NCBI RefSeq assembly: GCF_038446955.1
Contig: NZ_CP151803.1
Span: forward strand, 2,542,001-2,606,000
DNA: 64,000 bases
From: Pedobacter sp. FW305-3-2-15-E-R2A2
Lineage (GTDB): Bacteria; Bacteroidota; Bacteroidia; Sphingobacteriales; Sphingobacteriaceae
Reading direction: 5' to 3'
Shown here: positions 14,785 through 22,956 of the stretch, piece by piece
Position numbering within the stretch: position 1 is the stretch's first letter
Layout of the letters: each line of letters opens with the position of its first letter
The notes under the pieces: model-generated
The model's database searches: none
Told to the model about the DNA's origin: nothing
Seen by the model: only the letters and a program-made list of their open reading frames with translations
Position numbers and translations under genes: made by a program

Positions 14785-17700
14785 AAATATCAGATTACGC
14801 AGTAAAGAATAGCCAGTTTACCCTGGTGATCTTTCTCATGATCATCGTGTTGGGCGTCACGACCATGTTCAGTATGCCCCGCTCAGAAGATCCGGAAATG
14901 CATGCGCCTTTTTTCTCTGTCATTATTGTATATCCCGGAACCAGTCCGAGAGACATTGAAGATAGGGTAGTTACCCCATTGGAAAAGACAATTTCTGGTT
15001 TGGACGACATCAAAAGGATTCGTACGAGTATTTCCAACGGAGTAGCTGTGTTAAGGGTCGAATATAAATATAGCAGCAATGTAGAAGCGAAATACCAGGA
15101 AATTGTAAGGGAAGTGAACAGCAAAAGGCCGGAATTGCCTGCAGACATCTATAGCATAGAAGTCCAAAAGCAGCAGCCTTCAGATGTAAATGTCCTGCAG
15201 GTAGCGCTGGTTTCAGAAAATGCACCAAGGAACCGGATGCAGTATTTTGCAGAAAAGCTCCAGGATGAACTGGAAAAGGTGAGCGCATTAAAAAAGGTAT
15301 CCATTTTCGGCCTGCCCAGACAACAGGTCCGTATAGAGCTGGATCTTGAAAAGATGGCACAAATGAACCTGCCACTGAGCGCCATCACCAATAGTCTGCA
15401 TAGCGAAATGGCCAGTATTCCGGGAGGAAGTATTGATGCTGCCCACCAGACCTTCAATGTCGTGACTAATGAATATAGGACGCTGGATGCCGTTCAGAAC
15501 ACCGTTGTTTATGCTGCGGCGGGAAAAAACATCATCCTGAAAAATATTGCTAAGGTATACTATGGTTATGAAGAAGAAAAACACATTACCCGGTTAAACG
15601 GCCACCGTTGTTTATTTGTGACTGCAGCGCAGAAAGAAGGGGAAAACATTAGTAAAACACAAAAACTCTACCTTCCGGTACTGGAAAACTTCAAAAAGAC
15701 CTTACCCGCTAACATTGATCTGGTTCAGAATTTTGATCAGGCTAACAATGTAAACAGACGCCTTTCGGGCTTAGGCTTTGATTTTATGATCGCGATCATG
15801 CTGGTTGCGGTCACCCTGCTTCCTTTAGGGATCAGACCTGCAGTGATCGTGATGATCTCCATTCCACTTTCTCTGGCCATAGGGATTGTGTTGCTCCAGC
15901 TTTTTGGTTTTAACCTGAATCAGCTGAGTATTGTCGGATTGGTCGTGGCCCTGGGGTTACTGGTGGACGATAGTATTGTGGTGGTGGAAAATATTGAACG
16001 CTGGATGCTGGAAGGGCATAGCCGGATGGAGGCCACTTTAAAGGCCACAAAACAAATCGGACTGGCCGTAGTAGGTTGTACAATTACCCTGGTTATTGCT
16101 TTTATGCCGCTGGTATTTTTACCGGAAGGCTCCGGAGATTTTATCCGGTCTTTACCATTGGCAGTGATCTTTTGTGTCATGGCTTCCATGCTGGTTTCTT
16201 TAACGATTATCCCTTTCTTATCGAGCCGTCTCTTGCAAAACCACCTGGGAAATCCGGAAGGGAACTTCCTGATGCGTGGTTTGAAAAAGCTGATTCATGG
16301 AAGTTATGCCCTGTTATTGGAGAAAGCACTTCGAAGACCTTTGTTTACAATGGCGATTGCGGTAGCCTTGTTTGCGGGTTCTATCGTGTTGTTTAAGGTG
16401 ATCGGTTTTAGTTTGTTCCCTGCTTCAGAGAAGCCGCAGTTCTTGTTGAACATTACTACGCCTAACCAATCTAACCTTTCTTATACAGACAGCATTACCC
16501 GTGCGATTGAAAAAGAATTGAAACAACAACCAGAGGTCAGGTATTTCTCTTCGAATATAGGAAAGGGAAATCCACGTATTTATTACAATGAAATTCCTGA
16601 AAACGACAGAAGCGATTTTGCGCAGCTGTTTGTACAGTTGGACGACGATACTTCACCGGATAAAAAACTGGCGCTGATTCAGAAATTACAACTTCATTGG
16701 GCACATTATCCCGGTGCGAAGATCGAGGTGAAGAATTTCCAGCAGGGACCACCGGTGATTGCACCGGTGGAAATCAGGTTGTTTGGTGATAACCTGGATT
16801 CTTTGCGCACTTTGTCCATCAAGGTCGAAAAGCTGTTACATGAAGTTCCCGGAAGTATGTATATCAATAATCCGGTAGCGCTGCTCAAAAGCGACATCAG
16901 GGTAGTGCTGAATAAGGAAAAAGCCCAATTGTTAGGTGTCCCTACCTTAAATATAGACCAAACGGCCAGACTGGCGGTGACAGGTTTGAGCATGGGAACG
17001 TTCTATAACAACGACAATAAAAATGGTTATGGCGTATTGCTCACCAGGACCAAGGAAGGCCGGCCGGGAATGGATGCTTTCAGAAACCTGTATGTCAACA
17101 GTGTACAGGGCAATGCGATTCCCATGAACCAGATTGCAACGCTGAAACTGGATGCTTCACCAGCTGTTATTAACCACCAGGAGAAGAAACGCGTGGTATC
17201 GGTGCAGGCACATGTACAGGATGGATTTCTGGTGAATCGGGTCATCGACGAAGTGGTCCTGAAAATGAATAAACTGAAACTCCCTGCTGGCTATAGCTAT
17301 GAAATGGGAGGTGAGGTCGAATCGAGGAACAATTCCTTTGGTGGTTTTATGAGCATCATATTGGTCACCGTCTTTTTGTTTATTGCCGTGTTGATCCTGT
17401 TGTTTAAAACCTTTAAAAGTACGCTGATTGTATTGTCTGTAATTCCTTTAGGGGTGGTTGGGGCTGCAGTAGCCTTATGGCTCACCGGTAATTCGCTGTC
17501 TTTTGTGGCGATTATAGGTTTAATTGCCCTGGCGGGGATTGAGGTCAAGAATACCATTTTGCTGGTGGATTTTACCAATCAGCTGAGGCAACAGGGAAAA
17601 GGTTTGCAGGAAGCCATCCGGGAAGCAGGTGAAGTGAGATTTTTGCCAATTGTACTGACCTCGCTTACCGCCATTGGAGGGCTCATCCCAATTGCCATAT

Positions 17701-17849
17701 CGACCAATCCTTTGGTTGCACCATTGGCCATTGTATTGATTGGCGGATTGATCAGCTCGACGCTGTTGTCCAGAATTGTTACGCCAATTATTTATCAGCT
17801 GATGCCTCCTGCAATAACCGGAAAGGAAGAAGAAGAAAAGAAAGCTTAA
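14781..17849 (+). CDS. RND-family proton-driven efflux transporter (AcrB/HAE1 type)
   Basis: A 1,022-residue transporter, the usual RND length. It has the N-terminal helix followed by a large porter loop, TM2-6 (about residues 335-500), the second porter loop (about 560-855) and TM8-12 (about 855-1010). The proton-relay residues are present: Asp-Asp in LLVDDSIVVVENIERW (TM4) and Lys in ALAGIEVKNTILLVDF (TM10). The early PEDPEM-like motif appears as PRSEDPEMHAPFF, common in Bacteroidota members. With the adaptor and outer membrane protein it forms a complete tripartite pump under a TetR regulator. The substrate is unknown. Confidence 0.95.
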   Translation: MKISDYAVKNSQFTLVIFLMIIVLGVTTMFSMPRSEDPEMHAPFFSVIIVYPGTSPRDIEDRVVTPLEKTISGLDDIKRIRTSISNGVAVLRVEYKYSSNVEAKYQEIVREVNSKRPELPADIYSIEVQKQQPSDVNVLQVALVSENAPRNRMQYFAEKLQDELEKVSALKKVSIFGLPRQQVRIELDLEKMAQMNLPLSAITNSLHSEMASIPGGSIDAAHQTFNVVTNEYRTLDAVQNTVVYAAAGKNIILKNIAKVYYGYEEEKHITRLNGHRCLFVTAAQKEGENISKTQKLYLPVLENFKKTLPANIDLVQNFDQANNVNRRLSGLGFDFMIAIMLVAVTLLPLGIRPAVIVMISIPLSLAIGIVLLQLFGFNLNQLSIVGLVVALGLLVDDSIVVVENIERWMLEGHSRMEATLKATKQIGLAVVGCTITLVIAFMPLVFLPEGSGDFIRSLPLAVIFCVMASMLVSLTIIPFLSSRLLQNHLGNPEGNFLMRGLKKLIHGSYALLLEKALRRPLFTMAIAVALFAGSIVLFKVIGFSLFPASEKPQFLLNITTPNQSNLSYTDSITRAIEKELKQQPEVRYFSSNIGKGNPRIYYNEIPENDRSDFAQLFVQLDDDTSPDKKLALIQKLQLHWAHYPGAKIEVKNFQQGPPVIAPVEIRLFGDNLDSLRTLSIKVEKLLHEVPGSMYINNPVALLKSDIRVVLNKEKAQLLGVPTLNIDQTARLAVTGLSMGTFYNNDNKNGYGVLLTRTKEGRPGMDAFRNLYVNSVQGNAIPMNQIATLKLDASPAVINHQEKKRVVSVQAHVQDGFLVNRVIDEVVLKMNKLKLPAGYSYEMGGEVESRNNSFGGFMSIILVTVFLFIAVLILLFKTFKSTLIVLSVIPLGVVGAAVALWLTGNSLSFVAIIGLIALAGIEVKNTILLVDFTNQLRQQGKGLQEAIREAGEVRFLPIVLTSLTAIGGLIPIAISTNPLVAPLAIVLIGGLISSTLLSRIVTPIIYQLMPPAITGKEEEEKKA

Positions 17850-17870
17850 ACTTCGGTTTTATGCCTTGAT

Positions 17871-17916
17871 AACTCCGGTTTTACCTTGTTTTTTACAGGT
17901 ACAACCGGAGTTTTTT
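17871..17916 (+). terminator. Terminator of the RND efflux operon
   Basis: AACTCCGGTT (17871-17880) pairs perfectly with AACCGGAGTT (17903-17912), followed by TTTT. The 22-nt loop contains a smaller TACC/GGTA stem. It lies 21 bp after the RND stop and before the next start codon. Confidence 0.75.
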
Positions 17917-17953
17917 GTTGTGCTCATTCAGGATTTTACATAAATTGCGGGGT

Positions 17954-18952
17954 ATGAATATCTTCCCCACGCAGTACTCTCTGCTCTCCGCCAAGGCTTT
18001 AAAAGATGTAATAGAACAAAAATATGGATTCCATGAAATGAGCTGTCGCCTGCTCATTCACAATGTGAGTGATACCTATATTCTGGAGAACGAAACTTCC
18101 AGGTATATCTTTAAAATTTACCGGGATGCACATCGCAAACCGGATGAAATCAAAGGAGAACTGGAACTGCTGAATGTTCTGCGGGAAAGGGGGGCGAGCG
18201 TATCTCATCCGCTTAAGGATCTGGAAGGAGAAGAAATCCAGGCTTTTAATGCCGCAGAAGGAACCCGTTATGGGGTTTTGTTTTCTTATGCTGATGGTGA
18301 GGTGGTTGCGGACATGACGGACGGGCAACTGGAACGTGTTGGAACCGAAATGGCAAAAATACATCAGATTACGGCCAATCTGGAGCTGAGCCATCCCAGA
18401 GGGGAGTTTAACCTGAATACCATGTTGACCCTACCCATGAAAACGATCAAACCCGCATTTAAAGGATTAGATAAGGAATATGCTGACCTCGGGGAAGTAG
18501 TAAACCTGGTTTTTAAGAAAATGGAACAAATGGACCTTGCTTCGTTCGGGTATGGATATTGCCATTACGATTTCTTACCTAAGAATTTTCATTTTCAGGA
18601 AGATGGAAACATCACCTTCTTCGATTTTGATTTTGCAGGAAAAGGACATTTGGTAAATGACCTGGCTTCTTTCTATGTGCATTATTTTCTGCAGGTGCTC
18701 TTTAATCGACTGACCCAGGAAGAGGCAGATCGTGCATTCCAGGTTTTCCTTGCAAGTTACCGTAAAGTCAGGCCATTATCATCGGCTGAAGTCAACGCAA
18801 TTCCCTATTTCGGATTCGCCTGGTGGATCTTTTACTTCAAATTCCATTATGATCATTTTGAAGACTGGTCCAATTTCTTCTTCGGCCCTAAATTTATTAA
18901 AGAAAGGGTGGGATGGCTTAAAAAATGGATGGATTGGTATATTGTCAAATAA
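17954..18952 (+). CDS. Aminoglycoside-phosphotransferase (APH)-fold kinase
   Basis: A 332-residue protein from the ATG at 17954 (MNIFPTQYS); the frame runs upstream to 17915 but overlaps the terminator region. The APH/choline-kinase fold is visible: ATP-binding Lys in SRYIFKIYRDA, catalytic loop HYDFLPKNFHF (HxDxxxxN) and metal-binding DFDFAG. The C-terminal lobe is rich in Trp and Phe. Such proteins include homoserine-kinase-type and stress-response protein kinases as well as drug kinases, so the substrate is open. It is followed 22 bp later by a GNAT and then a cupin gene on the same strand, apparently one operon. Confidence 0.85.
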   Translation: MNIFPTQYSLLSAKALKDVIEQKYGFHEMSCRLLIHNVSDTYILENETSRYIFKIYRDAHRKPDEIKGELELLNVLRERGASVSHPLKDLEGEEIQAFNAAEGTRYGVLFSYADGEVVADMTDGQLERVGTEMAKIHQITANLELSHPRGEFNLNTMLTLPMKTIKPAFKGLDKEYADLGEVVNLVFKKMEQMDLASFGYGYCHYDFLPKNFHFQEDGNITFFDFDFAGKGHLVNDLASFYVHYFLQVLFNRLTQEEADRAFQVFLASYRKVRPLSSAEVNAIPYFGFAWWIFYFKFHYDHFEDWSNFFFGPKFIKERVGWLKKWMDWYIVK

Positions 18953-18974
18953 TTTAAAAAAGATACTAAGCTTT

Positions 18975-19760
18975 ATGAGCGCAAAAGAAAATATAGATCC
19001 GGCAGAGTGGATTGTGATCAATAATATGTTTGAGTTTTGGAACTTTGTAGGCCTCCAATCTGACACACTTTTAACGACAACTGATTTTAAAGCAATCCTG
19101 GTTGAGGACTCAGACTGGCCGAAAAGAATATTCAACCTCGGCATGGAGCAGGATCCGGAACCTTCGGTATTTGAAAAACTAGCCGTTCAGATCCAGGCCG
19201 GCGAATTGCCCAATATGATCACCTTTACGGAATCCCTCGCGGAACGTTATCAGGAACCATTGTCTGCTGCAGGATTTACACCGCGTATGAAACAATTGGG
19301 AATGATGATCGACCTGTCTGCCACTGTTTTTGACGAGGACGCCCCATCAGCAATTCATTTTGAAGAGGTACAAGACGAGGAGAAAGCAGGTTTATTTGCC
19401 TCCATTGCTGCTCAGTCATTTAATTACCGTGTAGGTCCTGAAGTAGTTGCCTCATTGATCAACAGGAAGGATAAGGTCCGTCTCTTTATTGCCCATCATG
19501 AAAACCAGGCTGCAGCATGTGGCCTGATCTTCTATGATGAACAAGGCCATGCAGGTTTACATATGATCGGAACCTTACCTGAATCAAGAGGGAAAGGATT
19601 GGCCAAAAAGCTTACTTTGCACTTGCTTAAGAAATGCGTCAATGACGAAAAAAAACTTTGTGTTTTACATGCTTCAAAAGCAGGGGAGTACGTCTACGTA
19701 AAGCTGGGCTTTGCCGCTGTAAAAGACATGATTACTTATCACATTCCCCTTAAACCATAA
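18975..19760 (+). CDS. GNAT-family N-acetyltransferase
   Basis: A 261-residue protein from the ATG at 18975 (MSAKENIDPAEW). The open frame continues upstream into the kinase gene, but that part is the shadow of the kinase coding sequence. The C-terminal GNAT domain (about residues 125-255) contains the acetyl-CoA loop LPESRGKGLAKKL and a final strand pattern YVYVKLGF. The N-terminal half is a less conserved helical domain seen in bipartite GNATs. It lies between an APH-fold kinase and a small cupin gene (2-bp gap). The acceptor substrate is unknown. Confidence 0.85.
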   Translation: MSAKENIDPAEWIVINNMFEFWNFVGLQSDTLLTTTDFKAILVEDSDWPKRIFNLGMEQDPEPSVFEKLAVQIQAGELPNMITFTESLAERYQEPLSAAGFTPRMKQLGMMIDLSATVFDEDAPSAIHFEEVQDEEKAGLFASIAAQSFNYRVGPEVVASLINRKDKVRLFIAHHENQAAACGLIFYDEQGHAGLHMIGTLPESRGKGLAKKLTLHLLKKCVNDEKKLCVLHASKAGEYVYVKLGFAAVKDMITYHIPLKP

Positions 19761-19762
19761 AT

Positions 19763-20125
19763 ATGATAAACTCAGGAAATATCCCTTTTCAAAACACAGA
19801 TTGGGAAAACATACCAGCCACCGAACATCAGGGAGAAACCGGAACGGCTTATTGGAAAACGATCAGCTATGGAGATCTGCGGATCAGGGTAGTAGCGTAT
19901 TCAAAAGACTATAAAGCGGATCATTGGTGTACGAAAGGACATATCATCTATTGTATCGAAGGAGAAATGATCAGCGAGCTTTCTGATGGAACGCAGCATA
20001 AATTGTCGAAAGGAATGTCTTATCAGGTTTCAGATGAGTTGAGTTCCCATCGTTCAATTTCTGAAAATGGAGTGAAACTGTTTATTGTAGACGGTTCCTT
20101 CTTAGCGCCAAAATCTGGCAGGTGA
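19763..20125 (+). CDS. Small cupin (DHCW-motif type)
   Basis: A 120-residue single-domain cupin. The motif region KADHWCTKGHIIYCIEGEM and the later GMSYQVSDELSSHRS segment form the two cupin boxes. I recall such proteins as DHCW-motif cupins; the family has no firm function. The metal ligands could be the His residues of these two segments. It starts 2 bp after the GNAT stop and is the last gene before a strong hairpin at 20129-20181. Confidence 0.8.
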   Translation: MINSGNIPFQNTDWENIPATEHQGETGTAYWKTISYGDLRIRVVAYSKDYKADHWCTKGHIIYCIEGEMISELSDGTQHKLSKGMSYQVSDELSSHRSISENGVKLFIVDGSFLAPKSGR

Positions 20126-20128
20126 TGA

Positions 20129-20181
20129 TTCTTCTCCTAAGCAGAAGCAGGTGATTTCCCTGCTCCGGCTTAGGAAGAAAA
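20129..20181. terminator. Bidirectional terminator between convergent genes
   Basis: A long imperfect hairpin: TTCTCCTAAGC...GCAGG pairs with CCTGC...GCTTAGGAAGAA, with a T-rich flank on the left (for the minus strand) and an A run at the right. It lies between the cupin gene (+) and the GNAT gene (-), both of which end here. Confidence 0.65.
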
Positions 20182-20220
20182 AACAATCATGATCTGTAAA
20201 AAGGGGGGAGTTTTTAAGAT

Positions 20221-20931
20221 TTATAATGATTTAAGTTGGTTAAAGGCAATGTCTTTCCTTTTTACAAAGCCTAGCCTTTCATATAAGTTGATGGCCCTGG
20301 TATTGCTGTTTAGCACGTGTAAAAAAGGTTTTGTGCCACGCTGAAACATGTCCAGGCAGGTCTTTAAAACCAACTGATAGGCCAGGCCTTTACCGGTAAA
20401 ATCCGGATGGGTACATACCGCACTCAGTTCTGTGAAAGCATCCAGACCCAACCTTTCGCCCGACATAGAGACCAGTTTTCCCTTCACACGGATACCGTTA
20501 TAATGCCCAAGAAGGGGAGTGTCTTTGGCAAAATATCCCGGCTGTACGCTGGTAATGAGCTCGAACATTTCTGCCCGGTCTTCTTCTTTTAGGGTAATGA
20601 TCTCTACAGACTCATCTAAGGTCGTAACGCTCAGCTCAGGACAAAACATTTGCACACAATCCAGCTGATTTAACAACTGCCAGGAATCAGGAATCTTCGG
20701 AAGATCACCAATCGCATAAACAATTTCATCGGGCTTCATCCATGCTTTCAGCTGTTCCAGTGGTTGCTCCGAATCCAGGTCAAGACCTATAAAAGGTAGG
20801 ATATGGGCAGGGTATCTTTTTGCGTATTCGTTGCCAAGGGCGAAACCGGAATGTTTACTGTTTAAAGCATTCCAGATGGGGCGGTCAAGCAGTGTTACCT
20901 GATCTTGCACCTGATATTCATTTGTATTCAT
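20221..20931 (-). CDS. GNAT-family N-acetyltransferase, coupled to MarR
   Basis: A 236-residue protein. The C-terminal GNAT core has the acetyl-CoA loop HPDFTGKGLAYQLVL and the ending NTRAINLYERLGFVKRKDI, a typical FR47-like C-terminus. The N-terminal region is family-specific. Its ATG overlaps the MarR stop by one base (TAATG, 20929-20933), indicating re-initiation coupling and hence co-regulation by the MarR protein. The acceptor may be a drug, a metabolite or a protein terminus. Confidence 0.88.
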   Translation of the reverse strand: MNTNEYQVQDQVTLLDRPIWNALNSKHSGFALGNEYAKRYPAHILPFIGLDLDSEQPLEQLKAWMKPDEIVYAIGDLPKIPDSWQLLNQLDCVQMFCPELSVTTLDESVEIITLKEEDRAEMFELITSVQPGYFAKDTPLLGHYNGIRVKGKLVSMSGERLGLDAFTELSAVCTHPDFTGKGLAYQLVLKTCLDMFQRGTKPFLHVLNSNTRAINLYERLGFVKRKDIAFNQLKSL

Positions 20932-21410
20932 TATTTTAAGGTGTCTTGAAATCTTCTGTAATATGATTTTTCGTCTAGGGTTTGCTCTATGGCATCAAGC
21001 GTTTGAAGCAATTGGTGTTGTTGCTCAAAAAGCTGCTGGTTCAACTCGCCGATTTTTTCCCAAACCTTTTCAAAAGAAGGAAGGCTTTTTTTACCTTTTG
21101 CCGAGAGGCGGAGCATCCGTTTCCGCTGATCTTCAGGAGCGGCAATGGATTCAATATATCCTTTTTTCTCTAACTCTTTTGCGAGGTGAATAATGGCAGG
21201 ATGGGTGAGGCTCAATTCTTCTGCAATGTCCATAATCCCGATCTGTTTCCTCCTGCTGATCAGGTAGAAAATAGGAAAGTATTTGATGTCAAATTGTAAT
21301 TCATACTCCTCATATATTTTAGATGCATCTCTGGATAAAGCATCGTGAAGCCTTCTCATACGGCTTCCAATAGCTAAAGCTCCCAGTTCATTGATGATGT
21401 TTTGTTTCAT
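20931..21410 (-). CDS. MarR-family transcriptional regulator
   Basis: A 159-residue winged-helix protein. HTH and wing are clear: IGIMDIAEELSLTHPAIIHLAKELEKKGYIESIAAPEDQRKRMLRLSAKGKK. Helical dimerisation segments flank them at both ends. It is encoded first in a two-gene operon with a GNAT. A near-perfect 26-bp palindrome lies 4 bp upstream of its start codon (21414-21439) and is the best candidate for its own operator. Confidence 0.92.
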   Translation of the reverse strand: MKQNIINELGALAIGSRMRRLHDALSRDASKIYEEYELQFDIKYFPIFYLISRRKQIGIMDIAEELSLTHPAIIHLAKELEKKGYIESIAAPEDQRKRMLRLSAKGKKSLPSFEKVWEKIGELNQQLFEQQHQLLQTLDAIEQTLDEKSYYRRFQDTLK

Positions 21411-21413
21411 ATA

Positions 21414-21439
21414 GGTAAGTATTTACGTAAATATTTACC
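21414..21439. promoter_or_regulatory. Palindromic operator candidate for MarR
   Basis: The core TATTTACGTAAATA (21420-21433) is a perfect palindrome. With flanks GGTAAG and TTTACC the symmetry extends to 26 bp with a single mismatched pair. It lies directly upstream of the MarR start codon on the minus strand. MarR proteins typically bind such 20-26 bp palindromes in their own promoters. Confidence 0.6.
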
Positions 21440-21514
21440 AAATGTAATGGCCTGATGGGAAACCTCAAAATTAAAAGTGTAATTCCGGAGGAATTATCGT
21501 AAATTAACAGATAA

Positions 21515-22273
21515 ATGACAATGTTAAAACCGGGTTTTTTAAACGAATTTGCCAACCTCATTGAAGTCCATGATGTTGCAGGAATCAGTGCAGCTTTTGC
21601 CAATGGGCTTGATCCCAATTCCTCTTTTAATAAGGAACCTTTGATCTATGAATTGACAAGTGAATACACGAGAAGTCCTGCATTTAAATCCATCGTGAAA
21701 GTATTTGTAGATTATGGACTCCAATTGGACGACAAAGTGTTTTTAGCCGTATTGCTGGACGATGCAACGGCTCTTGAACAGGAGTTGAAAACCGATCCGC
21801 GGCTAATCCATAGAAAATACAACCTTCGCTGTGCCTATACCCCTCTGTATGAAGCCTCTTTATTGCACATTTGTGCTGAATTTAACCAAGCCGCAGCTGC
21901 GGAAGTCTTAATAAAATATGGAATGGATGTCGATGTAAAAGCAGGTATTGATGAAAACGGTTTCGGCGGACAAACACCTCTTTTTCATACGGTAAATCAA
22001 AATGGCCATCAATCGGCAGCGTTATTGGATTACTTGATTGCCCAGGGAGCAGACCTTAAAATAACGCTTCCCGGACTGATCTGGGGGAAAGGTTATGATT
22101 GGGAAACACTAATCCCTGCGGTCAACCCGATCAGTTATGCGATGATGGGTTTATTGCCTCAAATGCATAGAAATGAGCGCATTCAATCAGAAATCGTTAC
22201 GAGATTACTTAAAGCAGCCTATAGCATCGATTATCAGCCTCAAAATGTTCCCTGCAAATACCTGAAACATTAA
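21515..22273 (+). CDS. Ankyrin-repeat protein
   Basis: A 252-residue protein without signal peptide. At least three to four ankyrin units can be traced: HDVAGISAAFANGLDPN; LHICAEFNQAAAAEVLIKYGMDVDV; and GQTPLFHTVNQNGHQSAALLDYLIAQGADLKI. The C-terminal helical part is less regular. It presumably mediates a protein-protein contact in the cytoplasm. It is monocistronic, diverging from MarR and converging on the HAD gene 6 bp away. Confidence 0.8.
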   Translation: MTMLKPGFLNEFANLIEVHDVAGISAAFANGLDPNSSFNKEPLIYELTSEYTRSPAFKSIVKVFVDYGLQLDDKVFLAVLLDDATALEQELKTDPRLIHRKYNLRCAYTPLYEASLLHICAEFNQAAAAEVLIKYGMDVDVKAGIDENGFGGQTPLFHTVNQNGHQSAALLDYLIAQGADLKITLPGLIWGKGYDWETLIPAVNPISYAMMGLLPQMHRNERIQSEIVTRLLKAAYSIDYQPQNVPCKYLKH

Positions 22274-22279
22274 ACCGTA

Positions 22280-22900
22280 TTATACGTTTAATCCGTATTC
22301 GGCAAAAGCCAATGTGGTCATTTCAACATTGTTGTGCTGAATTCCGGGAATGCCCAACAGCTGTGCTGCCTGTATGAAAACCGGCCTGTCGTCCAGATAA
22401 ATGACTTCTTCTTTTTTTACTTGTGCCAGGTCAAGGGCGAGGGTATAAAAATCTCTATCGGGTTTGCGGGTGCGCACAAAACAGGAAGAAGAGAAGATAT
22501 CAAAAATACTTTTCAGGTCAAATTGGTTCACCCTGTATTCATTTAATTCCCGGCCTTCGTTGTTCACAGCAATGATCTGCAATCCATATTTTTGTTTTAA
22601 CTGTTTGATCAGTGCAATCATTTCCGGATAGGGCTGCGATTGCCCGTACATGAAGTTCTTAAATTCGGCAATGCTAAAATCACGTTCCTTACAAAATATC
22701 AGGAGGTTCAGGTATTCATCGAGCGTCATTTTTCCCGATTCATAAGCCTCAAAAATGATGCGGTGACGATCATTCAATTCCTTTAAGTCAAGAGAAAAGT
22801 GTTCTGCTGCCAGTTTCCGGGAAGCACTATCCCAGCCATTGGTGAGCAATACACCACCTATATCGAGAAGCAACGCTTTTATTGTGGTAGGTTTCATCAT
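22280..22900 (-). CDS. HAD-superfamily hydrolase (YihX-like sugar-phosphatase type)
   Basis: A 206-residue protein with HAD class I motifs: motif I LLLDIGGVLL (nucleophile Asp), motif II IIAVNNEGREL, motif III Lys in RTRKPDRDFY and motif IV VIYLDDRP. A helical cap lies between residues 20 and 85. As in YihX, the residue two after the nucleophile is Gly rather than Asp. The motif II Ser/Thr appears as Asn, which is less usual. It probably dephosphorylates a small sugar phosphate; the substrate is not predictable. Confidence 0.85.
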   Translation of the reverse strand: MMKPTTIKALLLDIGGVLLTNGWDSASRKLAAEHFSLDLKELNDRHRIIFEAYESGKMTLDEYLNLLIFCKERDFSIAEFKNFMYGQSQPYPEMIALIKQLKQKYGLQIIAVNNEGRELNEYRVNQFDLKSIFDIFSSSCFVRTRKPDRDFYTLALDLAQVKKEEVIYLDDRPVFIQAAQLLGIPGIQHNNVEMTTLAFAEYGLNV

Positions 22901-22956
22901 GATTAAAGGTAACGATTCAGCTTATTTATCTGCTTTCCGAAAGCGGAAATTTTAAT

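Noticed and set aside
18732..18974. Upstream extension of the GNAT gene
   Set aside because: This part is the out-of-frame shadow of the APH-like kinase gene; ATG 18975 follows the kinase stop.
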